From: UBA2882 sp964619485
Lineage (GTDB): Bacteria; Bacillota; Clostridia; Lachnospirales; Lachnospiraceae
Direction: 5' to 3'
Length of the DNA: 21,235 nucleotides
Assembly (NCBI GenBank): GCA_964619485.1
Contig: CAZUCI010000057.1
Location: 1-21,235, forward strand
The position numbers and the translations under genes were made by a program. The notes beneath the pieces were generated by a model that saw nothing but the letters and a program-made list of their open reading frames with translations, did no database searches and was not told where the DNA came from. Positions 14,408-21,235 of the stretch are shown here, piece by piece (the first letter of the stretch is position 1; every line of letters starts with the position of its first letter).

Positions 14408-14713
14408 ATGTCAGATTTATACAGAGAAGAACCGGAAATGATTTTAGATCTGGTGGAAGAAGAAAATAAGAAGAAAATGGAAAAGCAGACTGCAGAGGAA
14501 GAGGTCAGTGAGGAGGACATTGAAAATGTCCTGGCTATACTGGAAAAATTTGGGCAGTCTGATACAGGGAGACTGAATGTGCATGTTTCCGATGAAGTTG
14601 CCGGGGGAGCGGCAAGAAAGGTTTCCCATCACGGCAGATGTGATGTGGGAAGTGCGTGGGCAAAGGGAGAAGCCTTTGACGTGCTGGAAGAATCAAAAAA
14701 TCCAAGATGCTAG
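14408..14713 (+). CDS. Unrecognised 101-residue acidic protein in the XrtG locus
   Basis: I do not recognise this protein. Residues 1-50 are strongly charged, mainly Glu/Lys, and probably helical (for example VEEENKKKMEKQTAEEE and SEEDIENVLAILEKFG). The second half changes character to a glycine-rich, His- and Cys-containing segment (GGAARKVSHHGRCDVGSAW at about residues 66-84) and ends with another cysteine at the C-terminus. It has no signal peptide and no TM segment. It starts 3 bases after the GT-C-like gene with a GGAAAGGAG site, and ends 12 bases before the DUF2156 gene, so it is surely part of the operon. It could be a small regulator, a partner of the membrane enzymes, or a modified-peptide precursor. 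None of these is demonstrated. Confidence 0.7.
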   Translation: MSDLYREEPEMILDLVEEENKKKMEKQTAEEEVSEEDIENVLAILEKFGQSDTGRLNVHVSDEVAGGAARKVSHHGRCDVGSAWAKGEAFDVLEESKNPRC

Positions 14714-14725
14714 AAAGAGGAAGAA

Positions 14726-15619
14726 ATGGAATTAACCTGGGAAAGAATTACAGAAGAAGACGAAACATTATTTAAAGAATTTTATCAAAAAGAACAATCG
14801 AGAAGCTGTGAGCATACTTTTACAAACAACCTGCTTTGGGCTCCGTTTTATGAAGTGAAATACACTGTATTTGATGATTGTCTCCTGTTTGGGTTTGGAA
14901 AAAACCAGGAGGCAGTGGGATTTCCACTGGGAAGGGGAAAGGTCAAGGAAGCAGTTGATTATTTCCTGGAGGATTTTGCCAGACGGGGACTGCCGTTTCA
15001 GATGAACATGGTGACACCGGAGCAGTTTGAACGTTTAGAGCATATGTATCCCGGAAAATTTGAAATTACCTATGACAGAGATGCTGCAGATTATGTGTAT
15101 GAAAGTGAAAAGCTGATTTCCCTGGCGGGGAAAAAGCTTCATGGCAAGCGTAACCATATCAACAATTTTTTGAAGGAGTATCCGGACTATTCCTATGAAT
15201 CTATTGGAAAAGAAAATATAGAAGAGTGCATGGAGATGGCTCAAAACTGGCGAAAAGAAAATGGATGCGAAGAAAATGATGAGAAGCACCAGGAATTCTG
15301 TGTGACCATGAGAGCATTACAGCGTCTGGACGAGCTTCAGCTCACAGGGGGCCTTATAAGAGCCGATGGCAGAGTGGTGGCTTTTTCCATTGGAGAACCG
15401 GTTTGTGAGGATACCTTTGTGGTGCATATAGAAAAAGCCTATGCAGATATTCAGGGCGCTTACCCTGTGATTAACCAGCAGTTTGTAAAACATGAGGCCA
15501 GTCAGTACAAATATATCAACCGTGAGGAGGATACAGGTGCCGAGGGTCTTCGGAAGGCAAAGCTGTCCTACTATCCGGCATTCCTACAGGAAAAGGGTGT
15601 TGTAAGGCTGAAGGCTTAA
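14726..15619 (+). CDS. DUF2156 (LPG-synthase-C-like) acyltransferase-fold protein
   Basis: A 297-residue soluble protein of the DUF2156 family, whose fold is two GNAT-like domains as in the C-terminal part of phosphatidylglycerol lysyltransferase MprF and in Fem-type aminoacyl transferases. The hallmark block is KKLHGKRNHINNFLKEYP (about 135-152), followed by GGLIRADGRVVAFSIGEP (about 209-226) and a C-terminal REEDTGAEGLRKAKLSYYP stretch. It lacks the membrane flippase domain of MprF. Such proteins are thought to move an acyl or aminoacyl group, but the substrates of stand-alone members are unknown. It is the last gene of the XrtG run. Its stop overlaps the stop of the convergent araC-type gene by 4 bases, and there is no room for a separate terminator. 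Confidence 0.85.
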   Translation: MELTWERITEEDETLFKEFYQKEQSRSCEHTFTNNLLWAPFYEVKYTVFDDCLLFGFGKNQEAVGFPLGRGKVKEAVDYFLEDFARRGLPFQMNMVTPEQFERLEHMYPGKFEITYDRDAADYVYESEKLISLAGKKLHGKRNHINNFLKEYPDYSYESIGKENIEECMEMAQNWRKENGCEENDEKHQEFCVTMRALQRLDELQLTGGLIRADGRVVAFSIGEPVCEDTFVVHIEKAYADIQGAYPVINQQFVKHEASQYKYINREEDTGAEGLRKAKLSYYPAFLQEKGVVRLKA

Positions 15620-16608
15620 TTGTGCTTTAGCTGAGAACCAAAAACATCATGGAGATGCTCCTGCGTAGAGGTAAGGCTCACACGGTATTGTGTTGGAGTA
15701 CAGTTTAAATATTTACGAAACAGCTTATTAAAATAGCTGCTGCTGTTAAAGCCTACGCTTGATGCAAGTGTGGCAATGGAGCCGATGTCATAGTCTTCCT
15801 GACAGATGCGGCCGGCAGCAACAAAAATCCGGTACTTCATCAGATATTCGAATGGAGTCATCTTCAAACAGCGGCGAATACAGCGGCAGCACTCACTTTT
15901 ACTTACATGAATGGAGGCTGCAATGTCATCCAGTGTAATGGGTTCCGCAAAATGTTCTTCGATAAAACGGATTGCAGACTTTGCACGGGATTCATCCAGC
16001 CCAATCTGCTGGGTGCGAATCACATGCTGGCCGTCGGGAACAGCGGTGCAGTGTTCCAGCAACAGTATCCACATATGGAGCAGATATTCCTTGGTATAGA
16101 GTTCAAAACAGTATTTTAACTGCAGGTTGACAGAGACAACATTCTGAGTCAATGTTCGAAGCTCTCTGTGAAAATCGTCATCGCCGGTAAAGGAAACACT
16201 GCTTAGGGAGCGATTGCCTGTAATGGGGTGCAGATAAAGTGAGGACAGCCCGGCGTGTCCATATCCAAACAGAAAGGCCGGGTGAAATACGATAGAGTAA
16301 TAAAGGCAGTCTTCACCCTCGTAAGGATGCACGGAGTGCATGACACTTTGATTAATGAAGATTCCCTGTCCCTCAGAGAGAACATAGGTTTCCTCACTGA
16401 CGCAGAATTCGGCGCATCCTTTTTCTACATAAATAATTTCTATCTCATCATGCCAATGCCAACGAACCATTCCCATATACATTTTTTGCAAGTCTACTTC
16501 ATATATTGCAACGGGATACTCCAGGTTCCCGTGTTCTTTGATTTCATGAAGATCTTTTGTAACCTTTATTGTTTCCACGTTTTGGTCAGTCCATCGCTGC
16601 TCAGTCAT
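15616..16608 (-). CDS. AraC family regulator with N-terminal cupin sensor domain
   Basis: A 330-residue transcription factor. The N-terminal cupin domain (about 44-100) has WHWHDEIEIIYVEKG with His51, His53 and Glu55, then IFINQSVMHSVHP. The C-terminal AraC domain (about 210-310) has two helix-turn-helix units: TLDDIAASIHVSKSECCRC and IATLASSVGFNSSSYFNKLF, ending in the standard TPTQYR. This type senses a small molecule, often a sugar, and usually activates neighbouring genes. An AGAGG site lies 8 bases before the ATG. It is divergent from murL and convergent with the XrtG operon, so either could be a target. The ligand is unknown. Residues 239-247 contain an unusual run of cysteines (CCRCIRRC). 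Confidence 0.92.
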   Translation of the reverse strand: MTEQRWTDQNVETIKVTKDLHEIKEHGNLEYPVAIYEVDLQKMYMGMVRWHWHDEIEIIYVEKGCAEFCVSEETYVLSEGQGIFINQSVMHSVHPYEGEDCLYYSIVFHPAFLFGYGHAGLSSLYLHPITGNRSLSSVSFTGDDDFHRELRTLTQNVVSVNLQLKYCFELYTKEYLLHMWILLLEHCTAVPDGQHVIRTQQIGLDESRAKSAIRFIEEHFAEPITLDDIAASIHVSKSECCRCIRRCLKMTPFEYLMKYRIFVAAGRICQEDYDIGSIATLASSVGFNSSSYFNKLFRKYLNCTPTQYRVSLTSTQEHLHDVFGSQLKHN

Positions 16609-16663
16609 GATATCGCCTCTTTTTATAGTGAATCCACATATTTTTATTTGAATTATATTACAA

Positions 16664-16692
16664 ATTATAACATTATATTAGCTAAAAGTAAA
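16664..16692 (-). promoter_or_regulatory. Promoter for the AraC-type regulator gene
   Basis: On the minus strand, TTTACT (16692-16687) is a four-of-six -35 box. After a 17-bp spacer comes a perfect TATAAT (16669-16664). The leader to the ATG would be about 50 bases. It is back-to-back with the murL promoter, with 12 bp between the two -35 boxes (16693-16704). Confidence 0.6.
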
Positions 16693-16704
16693 TGGACATG
16701 TAAG

Positions 16705-16733
16705 TTGTCACAGAAAAAGAATTGATTTATAAT
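16705..16733 (+). promoter_or_regulatory. Near-consensus promoter for murL-murD2
   Basis: TTGTCA (16705-16710, five of six), a 17-bp spacer and a perfect TATAAT (16728-16733) form one of the best sigma-A promoters in the window. Transcription would start near 16740, giving a leader of about 26 bases to the ATG at 16766. That supports this ATG over the one at 16742, which would be almost leaderless. Confidence 0.8.
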
Positions 16734-16765
16734 AAATCTAAATGGTAAAGGATAGGAGCATTTGT

Positions 16766-18148
16766 ATGAAAACATATCAGTCTTTACGAAATACCTATAA
16801 ACAGTTTATCTATCATGGATTTGAAATAGAGGAGGAGCCGGGAGTTGTGGGTATCACCTATGATTTTGAGATTCCGGGGCTTGCGAGATTTACCCCATTC
16901 TGGGAGATTCCCTGTGAAAAGGAATCCCTTTGCGAGGATGAGGATTTTTTAAATATGGTTTTTTCTCTGGGTATGGTGGAGCTGATCAGCTATTGGAAAA
17001 TTGCCTGTCCAGGGGAGGTCGTTATTGAGCCCTTTGGATTAAGCAAAGAGCAGATTGCCTGGTGGAAATCCCTTTATTTTAATGGATTGGGAGAATTTTA
17101 CTATACCAATGGGATTGAGGAAAATGAAGAGGATTTTATGACTATTCTGGCAGAGGATACTCCTTATGTGCCGGCTAAAAGGCATGTGGTAAAGCAGGAG
17201 GGGGCGTGTCTGATTCCGGTAGGTGGTGGAAAGGACTCCTCTGTTTCCATGGAGCTCTTAAGGGAGCGGAGTCTGTCGAATTATTGTTACATTATCAATC
17301 CGCGGGGAGCAACTACACAATCCGTTGAGGCAGCGGGCTACAGTGAGGAACAGATCATTGCTGTAAAGCGTACACTGGACTCGGAAATGCTTCGCTTAAA
17401 TAAAGAAGGCTTTCTGAATGGACATACTCCATTTTCGGCTATCGTTGCTTTTTCGGCAACATTGACGGCTTATCTGCATGACCTGACTTATATTGTGCTG
17501 TCCAATGAGTCCAGCGCCAACGAGAGTACGGTGGAGGGAAGCTATGTGAATCACCAGTATTCCAAGAGCTTTCAGTTTGAATCGGACTTCCACTCCTATG
17601 AATCGGAATATATCGCCAGCGGCACCTACTATTTCAGTCTGCTCCGCCCATTGAGCGAGTTCCAGATAGCGGCATTTTTTGCACATTGTACGGCTTACCA
17701 TGATGTGTTTAAAAGCTGTAATGCAGGCAGTAAGGAAAATATCTGGTGCGGTAATTGCCCAAAGTGCCTTTTTGTGTGGCTGATTCTTTCGCCCTTTTTA
17801 TCCCAGGAGCGTCTGACGGAAATTTTTGGAACCAATATGGCTGAGAAGGAAGATATGAAGCTTTATTTTACGCAGTTGATCGGTCTTGAAAAGGAGAAGC
17901 CCTTTGAATGTGTGGGAAGCAGAGATGAAATTAACGCGGCAATTACGCTGACCATCAGAGACCGTCTGCCAGAGACAGAGCTTCCGTTTCTGTTTGCATT
18001 TTATAAGTCCACGGGACTGTATGAAAAGAATTTAGCGACCTGTGAGCAGTATTACAGCTATTATGACCATGAGAATCTTTTACCGGAGTCTTTTGAGAAG
18101 GACTTTTGTGCAAAGCTTCAGGAGAAAGGGATTTATCGCCATGAATAA
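16766..18148 (+). CDS. murL: Probable UDP-MurNAc-L-Ala-L-Glu epimerase (MurL)
   Basis: A 460-residue protein resembling MurL, which converts UDP-MurNAc-L-Ala-L-Glu to the D-Glu form with cleavage of ATP to AMP and PPi. A PP-loop-type nucleotide motif, VGGGKDSS, lies at about 152-159, in keeping with that chemistry. Other recognisable blocks are NGHTPFSAIVAF at 218-229, SNESSANES near 246-254, and a cysteine cluster CNAGSKENIWCGNCPKC at 318-334. The start at 16766 has AGGAG 7 bases upstream. The decisive context is the next gene, a divergent MurD, overlapping by 8 bases, as in the MurD2-MurL pathway described in Xanthomonas. PP-loop proteins are diverse, so a different ATP-pyrophosphatase function is possible; the murD-like neighbour makes MurL the best call. 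Confidence 0.82.
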   Translation: MKTYQSLRNTYKQFIYHGFEIEEEPGVVGITYDFEIPGLARFTPFWEIPCEKESLCEDEDFLNMVFSLGMVELISYWKIACPGEVVIEPFGLSKEQIAWWKSLYFNGLGEFYYTNGIEENEEDFMTILAEDTPYVPAKRHVVKQEGACLIPVGGGKDSSVSMELLRERSLSNYCYIINPRGATTQSVEAAGYSEEQIIAVKRTLDSEMLRLNKEGFLNGHTPFSAIVAFSATLTAYLHDLTYIVLSNESSANESTVEGSYVNHQYSKSFQFESDFHSYESEYIASGTYYFSLLRPLSEFQIAAFFAHCTAYHDVFKSCNAGSKENIWCGNCPKCLFVWLILSPFLSQERLTEIFGTNMAEKEDMKLYFTQLIGLEKEKPFECVGSRDEINAAITLTIRDRLPETELPFLFAFYKSTGLYEKNLATCEQYYSYYDHENLLPESFEKDFCAKLQEKGIYRHE

Positions 18149-19553
18149 GATTATTAATCAGTGGATGGATGGGAAAAAGGTTCTGATTCTCGGATTTGGC
18201 AGAGAGGGAAAAGCAACACTCAGGGTTCTCCTTTCTGTTTTAGATGAGAGGGCAGACATTGCCATCGCAGATAAGAATCCCGTCTCCCTTACAGACGAGG
18301 ATAGAAGGATAGCTGGTAACCGCAACATAGTATTGCATTGTGGCGAGGATTATCAGTCCTGCATTGACGCATATGATGTGGTTATGAAAAGCCCGGGGAT
18401 AGTACTTGAACGGGATATTTCCAGCTACAGAGCAAGAATTGTTTCTGAGATGGAAATCTTTTTTCAGGCATATCGGGACCGGATTATCGGTATAACAGGA
18501 ACCAAGGGAAAGAGTACCACCACTACGCTTTTGTATCATGAGCTGAAGGAGGCAGGGCTTCCGGTGATGCTTGCGGGAAATATTGGTATTCCTGTTTTCG
18601 ATTTGTATGAGCAGATGAAGGAGGACACCATTTTTGTGCTGGAGCTTTCCTGTCATCAGCTGGAGTATATGAATGTTTCTCCCAAATGGGGGATTCTTCT
18701 GAATATTTATGAGGAACATCTGGATCATTATGGTACCCTGGAAAAATATGTGGCTTCGAAGCGTAAAATATACGAAAATCAAAGAGAGGGAGACATTCTC
18801 TTTGTTGGAAAGGGGTTTGAGCCTGAGGGCGAATATCCCGGAACAGAAATCGTTGTATCAGCCGGTATGGAAGGCGAGAATGACTCAGATGATGCAGCTG
18901 CAAAGCAATTCGGTAAAACCATCTCTCTTGGAAATCATACTATTTGGTATCAGGGAAAAGCATTTAGAATTCCAACAGAGGAAATCAGCCTGCTGGGAGA
19001 ACACAATTATCTGGACATTGCCTTTGCCTATGGAGTATGCAGAGAGTTTCATATTTCGGATGAGCAGTTTGCACGTGGTCTGAGGTCCTACCAGCCGCTG
19101 CCTCACCGGCTGCAGTATATTGGAACCGTGGATGGCATAAAATATTATGATGATTCCATCTCAACCATTGATGAAACCACCATTCAGGCATTGAATACCA
19201 TCACAGATGCAGGCTCCGTTTTAATTGGTGGAATGGATCGTCATATCAGCTATGAGGAGCTGGAAAAATTTCTGGCACACTGTGCAGTTCCACATATTAT
19301 TTTGATGGAAGAGACAGGACGCAGAATCTTTGAAGAAATTGAGGCTCATTTCCCTGAGTTTGAACAGAGGGAGAGGCTGCATGTGGTGAAGCATCTGGAG
19401 GATGCAGTTGCCCTTGCCAAAGAGGTGACAGAGAAGGGCAGAAGCTGTATCTTATCACCGGCAGCAGCAAGCTATGGTATTTTTAAAAATTTTGAAGAAC
19501 GTGGAGATAAATTCAAAGAGCTGGTGCTTGAAAATGAAAAGAGAAAATTGTAA
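18141..19553 (+). CDS. murD2: Mur ligase, probable UDP-MurNAc-L-Ala--L-Glu ligase (MurD2)
   Basis: A 470-residue Mur ligase with the three MurD domains. The N-terminal Rossmann motif is ILGFGREGKA (15-24), the ATP loop GTKGKSTTT is at 120-128, and ELSCHQLE at about 168-175 corresponds to ELSSFQLE of MurD. ILNIYEEHLDHY is followed by the probable carbamoylated Lys207 in ASKRKIYE. The C-terminal LSPAAASYGIFKNFEERGDKF block is classic MurD. The motif corresponding to NDSKATN of canonical MurD reads DDSISTI (337-343), a change consistent with the MurD2 group that adds L-Glu instead of D-Glu. The start ATG at 18141 overlaps murL by 8 bases and follows an AAAGGG stretch. An earlier in-frame start lies deep in murL and is not credible. 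Substrate specificity is inferred from MurL pairing. Confidence 0.85.
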   Translation: MNKIINQWMDGKKVLILGFGREGKATLRVLLSVLDERADIAIADKNPVSLTDEDRRIAGNRNIVLHCGEDYQSCIDAYDVVMKSPGIVLERDISSYRARIVSEMEIFFQAYRDRIIGITGTKGKSTTTTLLYHELKEAGLPVMLAGNIGIPVFDLYEQMKEDTIFVLELSCHQLEYMNVSPKWGILLNIYEEHLDHYGTLEKYVASKRKIYENQREGDILFVGKGFEPEGEYPGTEIVVSAGMEGENDSDDAAAKQFGKTISLGNHTIWYQGKAFRIPTEEISLLGEHNYLDIAFAYGVCREFHISDEQFARGLRSYQPLPHRLQYIGTVDGIKYYDDSISTIDETTIQALNTITDAGSVLIGGMDRHISYEELEKFLAHCAVPHIILMEETGRRIFEEIEAHFPEFEQRERLHVVKHLEDAVALAKEVTEKGRSCILSPAAASYGIFKNFEERGDKFKELVLENEKRKL

Positions 19554-19561
19554 TTCACAGG

Positions 19562-19592
19562 GAAGCTTTCATGTAATTGGCATGGAAGCTTC
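19562..19592 (+). terminator. Hairpin after murD2, possible terminator
   Basis: GAAGCTTTCATG (19562-19573) and CATGGAAGCTTC (19581-19592) pair over 12 bp with one G-U and a 7-base loop. It begins 8 bases after the murD2 stop. The following sequence is only moderately T-rich (TGCTGTATC), so it may be a weak terminator or a 3'-end stabilising hairpin. Confidence 0.5.
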
Positions 19593-19640
19593 TGCTGTAT
19601 CATAGGATATAAAAAGATTGGATGAAAAAGCGAGTCTGCC

Positions 19641-21235
19641 ATGCAAAACAGTCAGAAGGCTGAAAATTTAGTAAATTTATCGTTGGATGCAACAAGGGAG
19701 GAGCGTGAGGCTTCACCGGTTCTTTTGGCAGGAACGGACAGCTCCGGGGAGTCTGGTTCCACCATATCGGAAAATCTGTGGGAAATTATTGTCAAGTATC
19801 ATGGAAATCTGGCTCAGTATGAATCAGAGGAACAGAATATTTTTATAGAGGAGCTTTTGGCTGGATATGCAATCGTGACCCTGCCGGAGAGCAGAGTGGA
19901 GTGGCTTGCGTCCCTGGAGGAAACAGAATATCTGGAAAAGCCCAAAAATCTCTATACACAGGATGCAAATGGAAATTTTCAAAGCTGTCTCTACAGTAGA
20001 GGCAGTCTCGGAATAGAAAATTTTGGTGCGGGCGTGCTTGTGGCGGTAATCGACAGTGGATTATCCTACCAGCTGCCTGCGTTTCGCAATGAGGACGGGA
20101 CCACGAGGGTCCTTTTTTATTATGATCAGGTGCAGGAGAGAGAATATTCTGCCTCGGATTTAAATGATATTTTACTGGGAGAGGGCGGAATGAATGAAGA
20201 TACCGCACAGGGACCAACCCCGGATATTTCAGGACATGGGACGGCAGTTGCCAGTATAGCGGCAGGGAATGGGCGGCAGGAGGATGGCAGCATCAATACC
20301 TTACAGATTGGAGTGGCAATGGAGGCAGAGCTTATCATCGTGAAGCTGGATACCTCCAATCAGACCAGCTTTCCACTGACAACAGCATTGATGAGAGGAA
20401 TTGATTATGTAATCAGGAAGGGGGTGGAGCTGGCAAAGCCGGTGGCAGTAAATCTGAGCTTCGGAAATACCTATGGTGCACATGATGGAACCTCTTTGTT
20501 GGAGAGATTTATCAATAATATGGCGGAAATTGGGCGTACTGTGATTTGTGTGGGAAGCGGAAATGAGGGCGCTGCACAGGGACATACAGCGGGGATTGTA
20601 ACGCTGGATGAGGGAGAGCGGATTATTGAATTTACAATCGGAGCCTATGAAACGTCCTTCAGCCTGCAGCTGTGGATTAATTTCACAGACAGCTATGAAA
20701 TTATCATGGAATCTCCCTCAGGAGAGCAGTTTCAATTTGCCAGTGCTGCAACGAATGGAGGTTCCTTCAGACGCTCTCTGGAGCAGACCAATTTCCTTTT
20801 TTATGTTGGAAGCCCAAAGCCATACAGTGTAAATGAGGAGATTTTTTTCAGCTTTATTCCACAAAACAGTTATATTAATGAGGGAGTATGGAAATTGCAT
20901 CTTGTGCCTGTTCGGTTAGCAATTGGTAACTACAGTATTTATATGCCCTCCACCCAGGTTAAGGGAAGAAATACACGTTTTTTGAATCCCTCTACAGCAC
21001 AGACACTGACAATTCCTTCCACAGCAGAGCGTGTGATTACAGTGGGAGCCTACAATGGGCTGTATAATGCCTATGCAGATTTTTCCGGACGTGGTTTTGT
21101 TACCAGATTGTCGGAGGGTTTTATCCATGAAGTAAAACCGGAGATTGTTGCACCCGGAGTTGGTATTTATGCAGAGAATGGATATGGAATCCAGGTGTTT
21201 GACGGCACCTCCTATGCAACACCATTTGTGACAGG
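19641..21235 (+). CDS. Csp-like S8 (subtilisin) family serine protease, 3'-truncated by window edge
   Basis: Open from 19641 to the end of the window (531 complete codons, no stop). A prodomain-like region (about 45-105) contains LLAGYAIVTLPESRVEWLAS and EYLEKPKNL, typical of Clostridial Csp-like subtilases. The catalytic triad is visible: Asp138 in VAVIDSG, His199 in SGHGTAVASIAAG, and Ser524 in GTSYATP. A large insertion between His and Ser, rich in beta strands, also fits the CspB group. No signal peptide or TM segment is present, so it is cytoplasmic or exported by another route. The binding site before the ATG is poor; a stop codon six codons upstream in the same frame limits other choices to downstream ones. 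Csp proteases act in spore germination, but many Lachnospiraceae carry paralogues of unknown role. Confidence 0.88.
   Translation, partial: MQNSQKAENLVNLSLDATREEREASPVLLAGTDSSGESGSTISENLWEIIVKYHGNLAQYESEEQNIFIEELLAGYAIVTLPESRVEWLASLEETEYLEKPKNLYTQDANGNFQSCLYSRGSLGIENFGAGVLVAVIDSGLSYQLPAFRNEDGTTRVLFYYDQVQEREYSASDLNDILLGEGGMNEDTAQGPTPDISGHGTAVASIAAGNGRQEDGSINTLQIGVAMEAELIIVKLDTSNQTSFPLTTALMRGIDYVIRKGVELAKPVAVNLSFGNTYGAHDGTSLLERFINNMAEIGRTVICVGSGNEGAAQGHTAGIVTLDEGERIIEFTIGAYETSFSLQLWINFTDSYEIIMESPSGEQFQFASAATNGGSFRRSLEQTNFLFYVGSPKPYSVNEEIFFSFIPQNSYINEGVWKLHLVPVRLAIGNYSIYMPSTQVKGRNTRFLNPSTAQTLTIPSTAERVITVGAYNGLYNAYADFSGRGFVTRLSEGFIHEVKPEIVAPGVGIYAENGYGIQVFDGTSYATPFVT

Noticed and set aside
18042..18140. 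murD2 start at 18042
   Set aside because: It would lie about 100 bases inside murL. The ATG at 18141 gives the normal MurD N-terminus and an 8-base overlap.

Overview
This window looks like the chromosome of a low-to-moderate GC clostridial Firmicute, most likely Lachnospiraceae. The evidence is strong GGAGG-type ribosome binding sites, sigma-A-like promoters, Gram-positive cell-envelope genes, and fermentation genes typical of gut Clostridia. The genus cannot be called from the sequence. No tRNA, rRNA, insertion sequence, phage gene or CRISPR array was seen.

Region 1 (about 1-3825, + strand) is an aromatic amino acid fermentation operon: indolepyruvate:ferredoxin oxidoreductase alpha and beta (iorA, iorB), then a phenylacetate-CoA ligase family enzyme (paaK-like). 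A perfect palindrome lies just upstream of a TATAAT box ahead of iorA.

Region 2 (about 3850-5702) is metal and amino acid export. A yybP-ykoY manganese riboswitch, with its own promoter and an overlapping intrinsic terminator, precedes the Mn2+ exporter gene mntP. The branched-chain amino acid exporter pair azlC-azlD runs convergently on the minus strand. DNA upstream of the riboswitch is complementary to its core.

Region 3 (about 5834-15619, + strand) is the main point of interest: ten tightly packed or overlapping genes forming a Gram-positive exosortase (XrtG) locus. In order they are a 6-pyruvoyl-tetrahydropterin-synthase-like protein lacking the catalytic Cys; a secreted protein with a proline-rich linker, a CBM9-like domain and a C-terminal sorting-type tail (the likely XrtG substrate); XrtG with its Cys/Arg/His triad; an XrtG-associated family 2 glycosyltransferase; a two-TM protein with a degenerate GGDEF-like domain; a dolichyl-phosphate-mannose-synthase-like glycosyltransferase; a second PTPS-like protein; a large GT-C-like membrane protein; an unrecognised 101-residue protein; and a DUF2156 acyltransferase-like protein. 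Together they suggest that a surface protein is cut at its C-terminal membrane anchor and joined to, or exported together with, a lipid-linked glycan. That chemistry is inferred, not shown.

Region 4 (about 15616-19592) begins with an AraC/cupin regulator on the minus strand, divergent from a probable murL-murD2 pair. This is the alternative route that adds L-glutamate to UDP-MurNAc-L-Ala and then epimerises it to D-Glu at the expense of ATP. Near-consensus divergent promoters separate the regulator from murL, and a 12-bp hairpin follows murD2.

Region 5 (19641 to the right edge) is the 5' part of a Csp-like S8 (subtilisin) protease gene. It is cut by the window edge just after the catalytic serine.
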